From: Rohdeia mirabilis
GTDB taxonomy: Bacteria > Planctomycetota > UBA1135 > GCA-002686595
NCBI GenBank assembly: GCA_007750655.1
Contig: CP036290.1
Span: forward strand, 3,410,001 to 3,474,000
DNA length: 64,000 bases
Direction of reading: 5' to 3'
Shown: in pieces, positions 8,355 to 16,845 of the stretch
How the letters are laid out: each line of letters opens with the position of its first letter
Numbering within the stretch: position 1 is the first letter of the stretch
Translations under genes and position numbers: made by a program
Notes under the pieces: model-generated
What the model was told of the DNA's origin: nothing
The model's database searches: none
Seen by the model: only the letters and a program-made list of their open reading frames with translations

Positions 8355-10355
8355 CTAGAAGCGGAAGTGGCGCACGGCGTATCCGCCGACCGTTCCGTTG
8401 TCGTTGATGTCGAGGCCGCTGACGCCGATCGCGTCCTCGTCGACCAGGTAGAACGCGCCCGCGGTCCCGCTGGTCATGGCCGCTTCGGTCCCGGGCAGGT
8501 CGTTGAGCGTGCCCATGTTCGTCGGACTGCACGAACCGACGAAGGTGCGGAACAGGACCATGTCGTCGATGCTGCCGTCGGCGTTCCAGTCGAAGCCGTC
8601 CTCGGCCTCGCTCACGCGGAACATGGCCTGGTTGCCCGCCACGATCAGTCCCGAGTTGCCGCCCTCGACGGCCCAGCCGACACCGGCCGCGATCATGCGT
8701 CCCGACGAGGGGTTGAAGAAGATCCAGCTCGCGACGGCGTCCACGAGGTCGAAGTTGCCGTCGCCGACGACACCGTCCTTGTCCACGTCGAGGCAGCCGC
8801 GGTTCAGGTTGATCTGGACCGACTGCTCGAGCAGACCGATGCCCACTCGACTCTGGCGCGCGCGGTCCCCCATCCAGTCGACCGCGGCGCTGATCGGCGC
8901 ACTGGTGCCACCGGCGTCGGGGTCGTAGAAGTCGTCCGACCACGCCGGCGTTCCGGCGGTCGGGTCGACCCAGAAGAGGAACGGCTCGGTCACCGGGATG
9001 GTCGCGACCGTGATCGTCGTCGTCGACGCGACGACGAGGCGTCCGCCGACGAGCACGGCTCCGCGTCCGCCGCCCGGCAAGGAGGTCTCGACCGGCAGCA
9101 TCTGCGCCGTGGTCAGGCCAGCCGTGTTGAGGTCGGTCACGTCGACCCAGCGCAGCATCGTGTCGGTCGCGCCGCCGACGCCGTCGTAGTCGCAGGCGCC
9201 GAAGCCGGCCTCGTCGCTGAGGCAGGCCGCGATGTCGCCGTCGAGGAACACGCGGTTCTCGGCGGGGACCGCCACGCCGGAGATGCCGGTGTTCACGACC
9301 GAGCCCATGGTGATCGCGCCGGCCTCGAAGTCGAGGACGTGCAGAACGTCGTCGGTGGCGTCCGTGTCGTCGCCGCCCGTGCACTGCGCGGGATTCCACA
9401 TCGGCGTCGCGGCGAAGTTCGCGGCCTCGTTGAGGCTGGCTCCGGCCTGGTCGGTCTCGCTCACGAAGAAGGCCACGCGCCAGCCGTCCGTCGCGGTGCG
9501 CTCGACGGCGAACGGCACGTCCAGGGACGGCAGCGCGAGCCCGGTCTTCACCAGCACCGGAACGTCGGCGTCCGCGTCCACGAGGCACAGCACGAAGTCG
9601 TCGTCCGTGTCCGCGTCACCGTTCTGGTCCGCGTTGTCCGTCTCGTCCAGCGCGCACAGCAAGAGGTCGTCCTGCTGACCGAGCAGCGTGACGACCAGCG
9701 GGCCCTCCATCGACTCGGCCATCACGATCGTGGGCGTGTTCGGCGCGCCGTTGTCGACGTAGGCCAGGTTGGTCTCGTCGTTCATCGGCGTCGAGTCCTG
9801 GACGAACCAGGTCCGCCCTCCGGCGCGCGCGAGGTCGGGTCCGCCGTGGTCCGAGAGGACGGTGACGAAGTTGGCCGCGGGCTCGCCCGGGTTGAAGCGC
9901 ACGAGGACGCGCTCGAACGTCATGTCGCCGTTCCAGTCCGCGCCAGCGGCCTCGTCGACCGAGAAGTAGATGTCGTTGCCGATCGCGACGAACTCGCGCG
10001 GCGTCACGCCCGTCGCGAACTCCACGCCGTCGTTGAGACGCACGGCGACCGCGATCTCGTCGGCGGTGTCGTTGTCGGCAGCGGTCGGCGGCAGGTCGGG
10101 GTCGTCGTTGAGACTCCCGAAGTTCGCGGCCGCCTCGTCGACGGTGAAGACGACCCAATTGCCCTGCTGCCCCATCGGCCCGTTCGGCAGAGCCGTGTAG
10201 CGGCTGGTGCGGATCTGGAAGAGCGGCGAGTCGTCGCTGCCACTGCAGCCCACGGAGGCGAGGGCGAGGACCGTCAGGGCGGCGAGCTTCGAACGTCGCG
10301 CGAACGGACGCCGAAGGACGGGGACGGAGCGGGGTGCGAGGTCGATGGGCGACAT
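8355..10355 (-). CDS. Exported lipoprotein, acidic, likely beta-propeller, unknown function
   Basis: 666 residues from the ATG at 10355; an upstream in-frame GTG at 10415 would add 20 residues but precedes the signal peptide unhelpfully. The signal ends LALASVGCSGSDD, a good lipobox, so the mature protein is anchored at Cys. The body is rich in Asp, Gly and Thr with repeats such as DNADQNGDADTDDDF, DWNGDMTFERVLVRF, DWNADGSIDDMVLF and DINDNGTVGGYAVRHF. These DxNxDG stretches resemble calcium-binding loops. Segments like GGRTWFVQDS, GNDIYFSVDE and RVFLDGDIAAC suggest repeated beta-blades that report values, as in WD/propeller proteins. No known family recognised. Outer-membrane or surface location is inferred. 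It stands alone between convergent and divergent neighbours. Confidence 0.65.
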   Translation of the reverse strand: MSPIDLAPRSVPVLRRPFARRSKLAALTVLALASVGCSGSDDSPLFQIRTSRYTALPNGPMGQQGNWVVFTVDEAAANFGSLNDDPDLPPTAADNDTADEIAVAVRLNDGVEFATGVTPREFVAIGNDIYFSVDEAAGADWNGDMTFERVLVRFNPGEPAANFVTVLSDHGGPDLARAGGRTWFVQDSTPMNDETNLAYVDNGAPNTPTIVMAESMEGPLVVTLLGQQDDLLLCALDETDNADQNGDADTDDDFVLCLVDADADVPVLVKTGLALPSLDVPFAVERTATDGWRVAFFVSETDQAGASLNEAANFAATPMWNPAQCTGGDDTDATDDVLHVLDFEAGAITMGSVVNTGISGVAVPAENRVFLDGDIAACLSDEAGFGACDYDGVGGATDTMLRWVDVTDLNTAGLTTAQMLPVETSLPGGGRGAVLVGGRLVVASTTTITVATIPVTEPFLFWVDPTAGTPAWSDDFYDPDAGGTSAPISAAVDWMGDRARQSRVGIGLLEQSVQINLNRGCLDVDKDGVVGDGNFDLVDAVASWIFFNPSSGRMIAAGVGWAVEGGNSGLIVAGNQAMFRVSEAEDGFDWNADGSIDDMVLFRTFVGSCSPTNMGTLNDLPGTEAAMTSGTAGAFYLVDEDAIGVSGLDINDNGTVGGYAVRHFRF

Positions 10356-10563
10356 GTGGATCGGGTGCGAGCGGAGAGGAACCGGTCGAGTGCGCGAGGC
10401 AGCGCTCGGTCTCACTAGGTGGCCGGCGCGCGCGGGTCGCGGCGAAGAGGGTACGGGCTGCCCCGTGCCGAGCCGCCCTCGCGCGCGCTTTCCTCTCCCG
10501 CGCCGGAGAGTCCGCCGGGGAGGACCCGCGCGCCGCGCCGCTCGCGTTTCGCACCATGCGCGG

Positions 10564-12483
10564 GTGGTTCACGACGCGGTCCTGGCCTCCGCGCCCCACG
10601 CGGACACGTTCGGCTACTCGATGCCGCCGCCCGGACTGTTGCGGCTCGGCGGAGCCGTCGAGCGAGCGGGCTTCAGCGTCGCGCTCGAGGACCTGGCGTT
10701 CCGCCTCGCGAACGGCGACGTGCCCACGGGCGACGGCCTCGCTCGCGCCTGCGCCGAACGCCTGCTGAACGCGAAGCCGCGACTGGCGCTCGGTCTCTCG
10801 TGCATGGGCGCCACGCTGCCCGTGGCGCTCGCCATCGCGCGCATCGTTCGCGAGCGCGCGCCCGACCTGCCGATCCTGTTGGGCGGCCCGGGGACGACCG
10901 ACGTGGAGGTGCGCGTGCTCGAGCGCTTCGACTGGATCGACGCGATCGCGCGTGGCGAGGGCGAGGTTCTCGTGCCCGCAGTGCTGTCGCGCCTCGCGAG
11001 CGGCTCGCGCGACCTGTCCGGCATCGAGGGGCTGTACTGGCGCGCGACCGACGGCGGCGTTCGGATCGAAGCACCGCGCACACCGCTCGCGAGTCTCGAC
11101 GACCTGCCGGAGCTCGCGTGGCACCTCGTGCCGAGCCTCGATCGCTACAAGGCGATCACCGGCGAGGACGACGGCCTGGTCCCGATCGACTCGGGGCGCG
11201 GCTGCGTCTACGACTGCTCGTTCTGCTCGATCGGTCGCACGTGGAACCGCCGCTCGCGAACGGTGCCGGTGGCGCGCCTGGTGCGCGAGATCGACGCGGC
11301 CATGGCGCTGCCGAGCGCGAAGCAGGCCTACCTCTGCCACGACATCTTCGGCGCGGATCGTCGCCATGCCCTGGAGCTGTGCGCCGAACTCGAACGCCGC
11401 GGCGCAGGCATCCCGTTCGAGATCCGCGCGCGCCTCGACCACCTGGGCGACGAGTTGATCGACGCGCTCGGTCGCGCCGGCTGCTACCGGGTCCTGCTGG
11501 GGATCGAGACCGGCGACGCCGCGCTGCGCAACGTGCACGGCAAGCGCATGGACGAGAACCTCGACGTGCTCGACCGGATCGAACGCCTCGACCGCGCCGG
11601 CATCTCGTCGATCCTCTCGCTCGTGCTCGCCCTGCCCGGTGAAGGCGACGAACAGCTGCGTGCGACGCTCGACCTGTGTCTCGACGCGGCTCTGCGCGCG
11701 CCCGTGCACCTGTCGCTCCACCTCCCGAATCCGCAGCCGGGTTGTGAACTCGGAGCGCGCGACGGCGGCGCGTCGCGACCCGTCGAGGGCGTGGTGCCGG
11801 ACATGGCGTGGGGCGCGGGGACGACGACGCCCGAGCGCGAACTGATCGACGCGCATCCCGACCTCTTCGGAACGTTCGCCCTGATGACGACGGCGGCCGG
11901 TGGACTCGAGCGACTGCTCCGGCTGCGCGCCCTCGCGGACGGACTGCCGTCGGTGCTGATGCGCTACCCGCGCACGTTCGCGCTGGCCGCTCGCCAACGG
12001 GGGCTCGACGTGCTCGACACCTGGGACCAGTTCGCCGCGGACGGACGCGCGTTCCAGTCGTGGGCGCTGGCCACCGGCGACGACCGCGTCCGCGCCGCAC
12101 TCGACTGGGAGCGCGCGATCGTGCGCATCGCCGCGCGCGGGGACGCCCCGCCGCGCCACGGACTGCGCTGTGCCGCGATCGTCCGCGCCACCTTCGATCC
12201 GCGCACGGAACCCCTCACCTGGCGCGCGACCGATCGGGCGCCCGACGCGCCACGCGCGTTGGCCGTCGTTCGCACCCCGAGCGGCGCCGTGCGCACGGTC
12301 TCGATCGGACTCGACCTCGCGCAGGTGCTCGAGTCGATCGACGGCCACCGCGCCGACGAACTCGATCCGCGACTCGTCCAACTGCTCCCGACCCTGGTCG
12401 AGCGCGGACTGGTCGCCGAACCGCCGAGCACCTCGAACGAACACGACCGGACTCAGACCTCCAGCACGGCTCCCGCCCGATGA
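10564..12483 (+). CDS. B12-binding domain radical SAM enzyme (first of a pair)
   Basis: 639 residues from a GTG chosen because the cobalamin-binding domain begins directly after it (VLASAPHADTFGYSMPPPGLLRLGGAVERAGF). The B12 domain continues through LALGLSCMGATLPVALAIA and ILLGGPGTT to GEGEVLVPAVLSRL. The radical SAM core has RGCVYDCSFCS with the [4Fe-4S] cysteines at 214, 218 and 221 (canonical CX3CX2C), GIETGD and SLVLALPGEGDEQL. The last 80 residues, SIGLDLAQVLESIDGHRADELDPR...LPTLVERGLVAEP, look like a small winged-helix, possibly a peptide-recognition domain. Members of this class methylate or rearrange unactivated carbons using methylcobalamin and SAM. The stop overlaps the next start by ATGA. 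The substrate is unknown. Confidence 0.88.
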   Translation: MVHDAVLASAPHADTFGYSMPPPGLLRLGGAVERAGFSVALEDLAFRLANGDVPTGDGLARACAERLLNAKPRLALGLSCMGATLPVALAIARIVRERAPDLPILLGGPGTTDVEVRVLERFDWIDAIARGEGEVLVPAVLSRLASGSRDLSGIEGLYWRATDGGVRIEAPRTPLASLDDLPELAWHLVPSLDRYKAITGEDDGLVPIDSGRGCVYDCSFCSIGRTWNRRSRTVPVARLVREIDAAMALPSAKQAYLCHDIFGADRRHALELCAELERRGAGIPFEIRARLDHLGDELIDALGRAGCYRVLLGIETGDAALRNVHGKRMDENLDVLDRIERLDRAGISSILSLVLALPGEGDEQLRATLDLCLDAALRAPVHLSLHLPNPQPGCELGARDGGASRPVEGVVPDMAWGAGTTTPERELIDAHPDLFGTFALMTTAAGGLERLLRLRALADGLPSVLMRYPRTFALAARQRGLDVLDTWDQFAADGRAFQSWALATGDDRVRAALDWERAIVRIAARGDAPPRHGLRCAAIVRATFDPRTEPLTWRATDRAPDAPRALAVVRTPSGAVRTVSIGLDLAQVLESIDGHRADELDPRLVQLLPTLVERGLVAEPPSTSNEHDRTQTSSTAPAR

Positions 12484-14756
12484 TCCAGCGACACCCCTTC
12501 CCCATCGACCTCGTCTTTCCGCCGCAGGGGCACTTCACCCAGCCCTACCTGGCGCTGCCGTGCCTGTCGGCCTACCTGAAGGAGAACGGCTACCAGGACG
12601 TCGAACTCGTCGACGCGAGCATCGAGGCGTACGACCGCTTCCTTTCGGCCGAGTACCTCGAACGCTGCGCCGCGAAGGTCGCACAGCGGCTGCCACTCGA
12701 CGCGTTCGACGGTCGGACCGAGCTCGACTTCGACCACATGGAGCGCTTCCGGGTGGCCTCCGAGGCGCACGTCGCGGCCCCCGGACTCGCCGAGCGCGTC
12801 GAGGGTGCGAAGCGCGTGGTGCGGGGCGAAGGCTTCTGGGATCGCGATGCGTACCTCGAGGCGATGGGCACGCTGTACGCCGGACTGCGACTCGTCTCGG
12901 CGGCGCACTTCCCGACCGTGCTGACGCCCCACAACTTCACGATGGGGTACGCGAACGATCGCTCGGAAGAAGTTCTCTCCGCGACGCTCGACGAGGACCA
13001 GAACCCGTTCGTCGAACACTTCCGCACCACGCTGCTGCCGCGCCTGCTCGAACGGCGCCCGCGGCTCGTGGGACTGTCGGTGATCTACGGCAGCCAGCTG
13101 ATCCCGGCGCTCACGCTCGGGCGCCTGATCAAGGAGCACCTGCCGGAGTGCCACGTCACGGCCGGCGGCGGGTTCCTGGCGTACATCGGCGAGAAGCTCA
13201 TGAACGCGCCGGGCATGGACGCGTGCCTGGACTCGATCATCTTCCACGAGGGCGAGCGGCCGCTGCTCGAACTCGCACGCACGCTCGAACAGCGCGGTTC
13301 GCTCGAACTGATCGGATCGCTGACGTGGTTCGATCGCGAGGAGGACGGTCACGTGCGCACGGTCGTCAACGCCCCGCAACATCCGCTCAAGCTGGAGGAC
13401 GCACCGGTCCCGGACTTCAGCGGCCTGCCGCTCGACCGCTACTTCAGTCCCGAAGTGGTCCTGCCCTACGACGTGAATCGCGGCTGCTACTACGGCGCCT
13501 GCACGTTCTGCACGCTGCCGACCGTGATCGGTCCCGGCTATCGCACCCGTTCTGCGAGTCGCATCGTGGACCACGTGCTCGAGTTGAAGGAACGCCACGG
13601 CACGCGGAACTTCAACTTCATCACCGACTGCATGCCGCCGGGCATGATCAGCGACCTGCCGCAGGAGCTCATCGCGCGCGAGGCCGACATCCGCTACTGG
13701 TGCGACGCGCGCGTGGAACCGAAGGCCTACGACCCGGAAGGCGCGCGCCGCCTGTTCGAGTCCGGCTGTCGCAAGCTGCTCTTCGGCTTCGAGACGGCCA
13801 CGCCGCGGCTCTTGAAGCTGATGAAGAAGGGCCAGAGCCCGCGCGCGACGCTCGAAGTGGCGCGCAACTGCACCGAGGCCGGCATCAGCGTGACGTTCTA
13901 CGCCATGGTCGGCTTTCCGACCGAGACGCGCGAAGAGGCGCGGCACACGGCGCGCTTCCTGGTCGACAACGCCGACGTGGTGCGCGAAGTTTCGCTGCAG
14001 ACGTTCCACATCGACGAGGTCGCGCGGACCTACCACCACCCCGACGAGTTCGGGATCACCGTGCTCGACGGCGCGGGGACCGACCTGCAGCTCTACCACG
14101 ACTACGAGAGCGCTCGAGGCATGTCGCAGTCCGAGGCCGCGGAGATGTTCGACGAGATGATGGGCGAGCTGCGTCAGCACTTCCCGTTGTTCTCCGCGGA
14201 CAACGTCCTGTTCTTCATGCAGAAGAGCCACTACTTCCTGCACCTCGCGCGCGGCACGACGCCCGACGAGTTCGCAGCGGCCTGTCGCGAGCGAGCGCAG
14301 GCCCTGACCGACCCCGAAGACGACGCCGACTTCGCGGTCGCCGAAGGGCTCAGCCGGGTCGAGATCCCCTACAGCTACGCGCGCTGCGTCGAGAAGCTCG
14401 CGCATCCGCTGGCCCGGGCGATCCGCCCCGATTTCATGACCGGTCGCTACGTGCACGGCGCGGCCGAACGAGCGCGTGCGGCACTCGGAACGCTGGAGCC
14501 GACGACGCGCGTCCTCGTGCACGCGCCGCGTGCGGCGGCGCCGTTCACCGAGTTGCGCCCCGACGGACTGGCTCTGCTCGACGCTCTCGACGCGGCCGGC
14601 AGCCTCTCGGAACTGCTCGCCGCCTGGGACCCCTCGCCGGCCGGACGCGAGCGGCTGATCGAGTTCGTACACCGCCTGCACCGCTGCGGGCTGGTTCGAC
14701 GCCTCGCCGGGCGCACGCTGCCCTCTGGCGACACCCGCGTCGGCGCGACACACTGA
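12480..14756 (+). CDS. B12-binding domain radical SAM enzyme (second of a pair), CX4CX2C cluster
   Basis: 758 residues, starting at an ATG that overlaps the stop of the first radical SAM gene (ATGA). The N-terminus has the cobalamin-domain start DLVFPPQGHFTQPYLALPCLSAYLKENGYQDVELVDASIE, an inserted helical region (about 60-190), then LVGLSVIYGSQLIPALTLGRLIKEHLPECHVTAGGGF and EGERPLLELA. The radical SAM cluster motif is RGCYYGACTFC with cysteines at 336, 341 and 344, one residue more than usual between the first two. Downstream are NFITDCMPP, GFETATPRLLKLMKKGQ and YAMVGFPTETREEA. The last 80 residues again resemble a small winged helix (LRPDGLALLDALDAAGSLSELL). A natural-product, cofactor or peptide-modifying role is plausible; the substrate is unknown. 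Confidence 0.88.
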   Translation: MIQRHPFPIDLVFPPQGHFTQPYLALPCLSAYLKENGYQDVELVDASIEAYDRFLSAEYLERCAAKVAQRLPLDAFDGRTELDFDHMERFRVASEAHVAAPGLAERVEGAKRVVRGEGFWDRDAYLEAMGTLYAGLRLVSAAHFPTVLTPHNFTMGYANDRSEEVLSATLDEDQNPFVEHFRTTLLPRLLERRPRLVGLSVIYGSQLIPALTLGRLIKEHLPECHVTAGGGFLAYIGEKLMNAPGMDACLDSIIFHEGERPLLELARTLEQRGSLELIGSLTWFDREEDGHVRTVVNAPQHPLKLEDAPVPDFSGLPLDRYFSPEVVLPYDVNRGCYYGACTFCTLPTVIGPGYRTRSASRIVDHVLELKERHGTRNFNFITDCMPPGMISDLPQELIAREADIRYWCDARVEPKAYDPEGARRLFESGCRKLLFGFETATPRLLKLMKKGQSPRATLEVARNCTEAGISVTFYAMVGFPTETREEARHTARFLVDNADVVREVSLQTFHIDEVARTYHHPDEFGITVLDGAGTDLQLYHDYESARGMSQSEAAEMFDEMMGELRQHFPLFSADNVLFFMQKSHYFLHLARGTTPDEFAAACRERAQALTDPEDDADFAVAEGLSRVEIPYSYARCVEKLAHPLARAIRPDFMTGRYVHGAAERARAALGTLEPTTRVLVHAPRAAAPFTELRPDGLALLDALDAAGSLSELLAAWDPSPAGRERLIEFVHRLHRCGLVRRLAGRTLPSGDTRVGATH

Positions 14757-14808
14757 CCCCTTCCCGACGCGACCTCCCCAGCTGGGCCGATCCACCGGAC
14801 CCGCCATC

Positions 14809-14985
14809 ATGGAACGACGACCCGACCGCGACCGCACCAGCGCCCACAGCGACGCCAGCCCCACGAACGACCCGTCGAAGCCCAAGCCCAAGCCGGTGCG
14901 CCTGGACCTCGAACGCCTGGACCTGACGGTCGAGGAGGTCGAGGAACGCATCCGCCCCGGTGAGACCAACGTCTTCGACAAGTAG
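14809..14985 (+). CDS. 58-residue peptide, candidate substrate of the radical SAM pair
   Basis: A short ORF 52 bases after the second radical SAM gene, same strand: ATG at 14809, TAG at 14983. Residues 1-23 are Arg/Asp/Ser/Thr-rich and disordered, 24-29 is a KPKPKP linker, 30-49 is an amphipathic helix-like VRLDLERLDLTVEEVEERIR, and the tail is PGETNVFDK. Codon use matches real genes in the window (third positions mostly G/C, few rare codons). No Cys, Trp or Tyr occurs. By position and size it could be a leader/core precursor modified by the upstream B12-radical SAM enzymes, with the helix as recognition part and the tail as core. Alternatively it is a small regulatory protein, or resembles the VExLEER stretches I recall from Planctomycetes proteins. 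No Shine-Dalgarno is evident. Confidence 0.6.
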   Translation: MERRPDRDRTSAHSDASPTNDPSKPKPKPVRLDLERLDLTVEEVEERIRPGETNVFDK

Positions 14986-15046
14986 AGCGTGCGGCGCGCA
15001 GGGCCCTTCGAAGGTGACCCGGCGCGCCCCGGGGGCTACGCAGCAC

Positions 15047-16666
15047 GTGCAACCGTCCCCCATCCTTCGCGTCCTGCTCGTCGCTCTGTTCGCGGCGACG
15101 GCGGCATCGGCTCCGCACGCGCTGGCCGCCCCCGGAGTGGATCCGCGCATGGCGGCGGTCGAGGCGTTCGGCGACCGCTACTCGGGCACGTTCGAGAAGT
15201 GGGCGCGCCGCGACGCCGATGCCTTGGCACGTGTCGACCCCGGCGAGCTGGAGAGCCTGCTCGACAAGAGCTTCACCGTCACGCGCTCGCGTCGCGCGGA
15301 CGTGGATCTAGCTCTGCTCGAATTGCTCGGCTCGTGCCGCGCGGGTCGTACCGAGCCGCGGATCGAAGTCCTGCACCGAGCGGTACTCGGCGCGCTGACG
15401 CAACGCTTGACTGGGCGCGGCGGCACGGGGTTCGAGGACTGGCTGCGACTGTCGGTCCTCGCTCCCGAAGCCGTGGAGGACGTCTCCGCCGTCCAGCGCG
15501 CCTCGGCCTGCCACGCACTCGCGGCGCTGATGCGGCCACCCCTGGTCACGCTGTTGGCGGCGACGGCGAGCGGCGACCCCGATCCCACGGTTCGCGGCGC
15601 CGCGCTCGATGCGCTCACCGGACAGCCGAGTCGTCTCGCCAGTGAAGCCCTGCTCGCCGCCGCGATCGAGCGCGATGCGAAGGAGCGTTCTCTCGCGCGC
15701 CTGCTGCTCGCCGACCACCTGAGCGAGCTCGAGTCCGCGGGTTCGCTCGCGAGCGCGTGGGACGACACGCTGGGAGCGCGACTCGTCGAGGCGGCGCTGC
15801 CCATGCTCGTCGACGAGGACTGGCGCGTCGCGTCGCGCGGAGTCCGACTGGCGCGGCACTGCGAGTTCGAGGCGGCCGCACCGCGCTGCATCGAAGCGCT
15901 CTTCGCCTGGGAACGGCGCGAGACGGTTCAAGAAGAAGCGACGGGACTCATCGGAATGCGCCGCGTCCGACACGAACTCGCCGATCTCTTGCGCGCGGGC
16001 TCCGGCCTGAAGCTGGGGATCGAGCCGCGGCGCTGGACGCAATGGTGGCGCGGGCACCTGGCCGGCGACGAGCGCCCCAGGGTCTCGTCGCGAACCGTCG
16101 TGCCGGACTTCTACGGCCTCGAGCTGCGTTCGGGCGCGGTCGCGTTCGTGATCGACGCCTCCGGCTCGATGGACCACCCCATTCCCGGTCGCTACGCCGA
16201 CAACGACGGCCCGACGCGCTTCGAGGAAGCCTGCGACCAACTCGAACTCGCGCTCCAGCGACTGCCGACGCCCGGCGCCTTCCAGGTGGTGCTGTTCAGC
16301 GACACGGGCGAGCGCTGGTCGGACGAACCGCGCCTCGTGAGCGACACGAGTCGCTCGTCGATCCGCAAGTGGCTGCGGCGCAACCCGCCCGGCGGCGGCA
16401 CGAATCTCTCGGCGGGGCTCGACGCCTTGCTGCCCCGCGACGCGGACGGGCGTCGACGCGCGGATCTTCTGGCCGTCGACACGGTCGTCGTCCTGTGCGA
16501 CGGACAGACGGCGGAGGACGCGCGCTGGGCACGTGCCTGGCTCGCCGCCTACAACGAGAGCGCGGGCCTCGTCTTCCACTGCGTCCAGATCGGCGGCGGC
16601 GACGCGTTCGCGCTGGAGGAGCTGGCGAAGCGCACCGGCGGCACCTTCGTGCGCGTCGGCCGCTGA
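15047..16666 (+). CDS. Exported von Willebrand factor A domain protein with HEAT-like region
   Basis: 539 residues from a GTG immediately before a signal peptide (ILRVLLVALFAATAASAPHALA, cleavage likely before AAP). Residues about 40-330 are helical with HEAT-like pairs (ACHALAALMRPPLVTLLAATASGDPDPTVRGAALDAL is the clearest). A vWA domain occupies about 360-535. Its MIDAS metal site is complete: DASGSMD at 370-376, the threonine in GGGTNLSAGLDALL, and the aspartate in VVLCDGQTAEDA. Such domains bind ligand proteins through a divalent cation, and bacterial HEAT-vWA secreted proteins often act in assembly or surface adhesion. It is 61 bases after the small peptide gene and on the same strand, so could be co-transcribed, but a functional link is not shown. 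Confidence 0.8.
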   Translation: MQPSPILRVLLVALFAATAASAPHALAAPGVDPRMAAVEAFGDRYSGTFEKWARRDADALARVDPGELESLLDKSFTVTRSRRADVDLALLELLGSCRAGRTEPRIEVLHRAVLGALTQRLTGRGGTGFEDWLRLSVLAPEAVEDVSAVQRASACHALAALMRPPLVTLLAATASGDPDPTVRGAALDALTGQPSRLASEALLAAAIERDAKERSLARLLLADHLSELESAGSLASAWDDTLGARLVEAALPMLVDEDWRVASRGVRLARHCEFEAAAPRCIEALFAWERRETVQEEATGLIGMRRVRHELADLLRAGSGLKLGIEPRRWTQWWRGHLAGDERPRVSSRTVVPDFYGLELRSGAVAFVIDASGSMDHPIPGRYADNDGPTRFEEACDQLELALQRLPTPGAFQVVLFSDTGERWSDEPRLVSDTSRSSIRKWLRRNPPGGGTNLSAGLDALLPRDADGRRRADLLAVDTVVVLCDGQTAEDARWARAWLAAYNESAGLVFHCVQIGGGDAFALEELAKRTGGTFVRVGR

Positions 16667-16845
16667 GACCTGCGCCGTCCGCGTTCGGGCGCGCCTCTCG
16701 GGAACTCGAGCAACAGTGGTCCGAATCGCCGGGACCGTGGCCGCGGCAGATGCCCGCTACGTGTGACGACGGGACGGAACAGGATCGGGGCGACCGAGCG
16801 CCCCGGACGTCGCGCGACGCGCGGAGTGGAGCGCGTCCTTTCTCG

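Noticed and set aside
5587..9588. 1333-residue minus-strand ORF
   Set aside because: Its last 388 residues are the GT4 enzyme; the rest is an antisense frame over two other genes, with a suitable ATG and -10 box at 6753.
8367..10418. Plus-strand ORF opposite the acidic lipoprotein
   Set aside because: Antisense; the minus strand has a lipobox and calcium-loop motifs.
16667..16845. Short gap between the vWA gene and the dynamin-like gene
   Set aside because: A GTCGCGCGAC palindrome near 16809 looked like a terminator, but its stem is too short and isolated to support the call.
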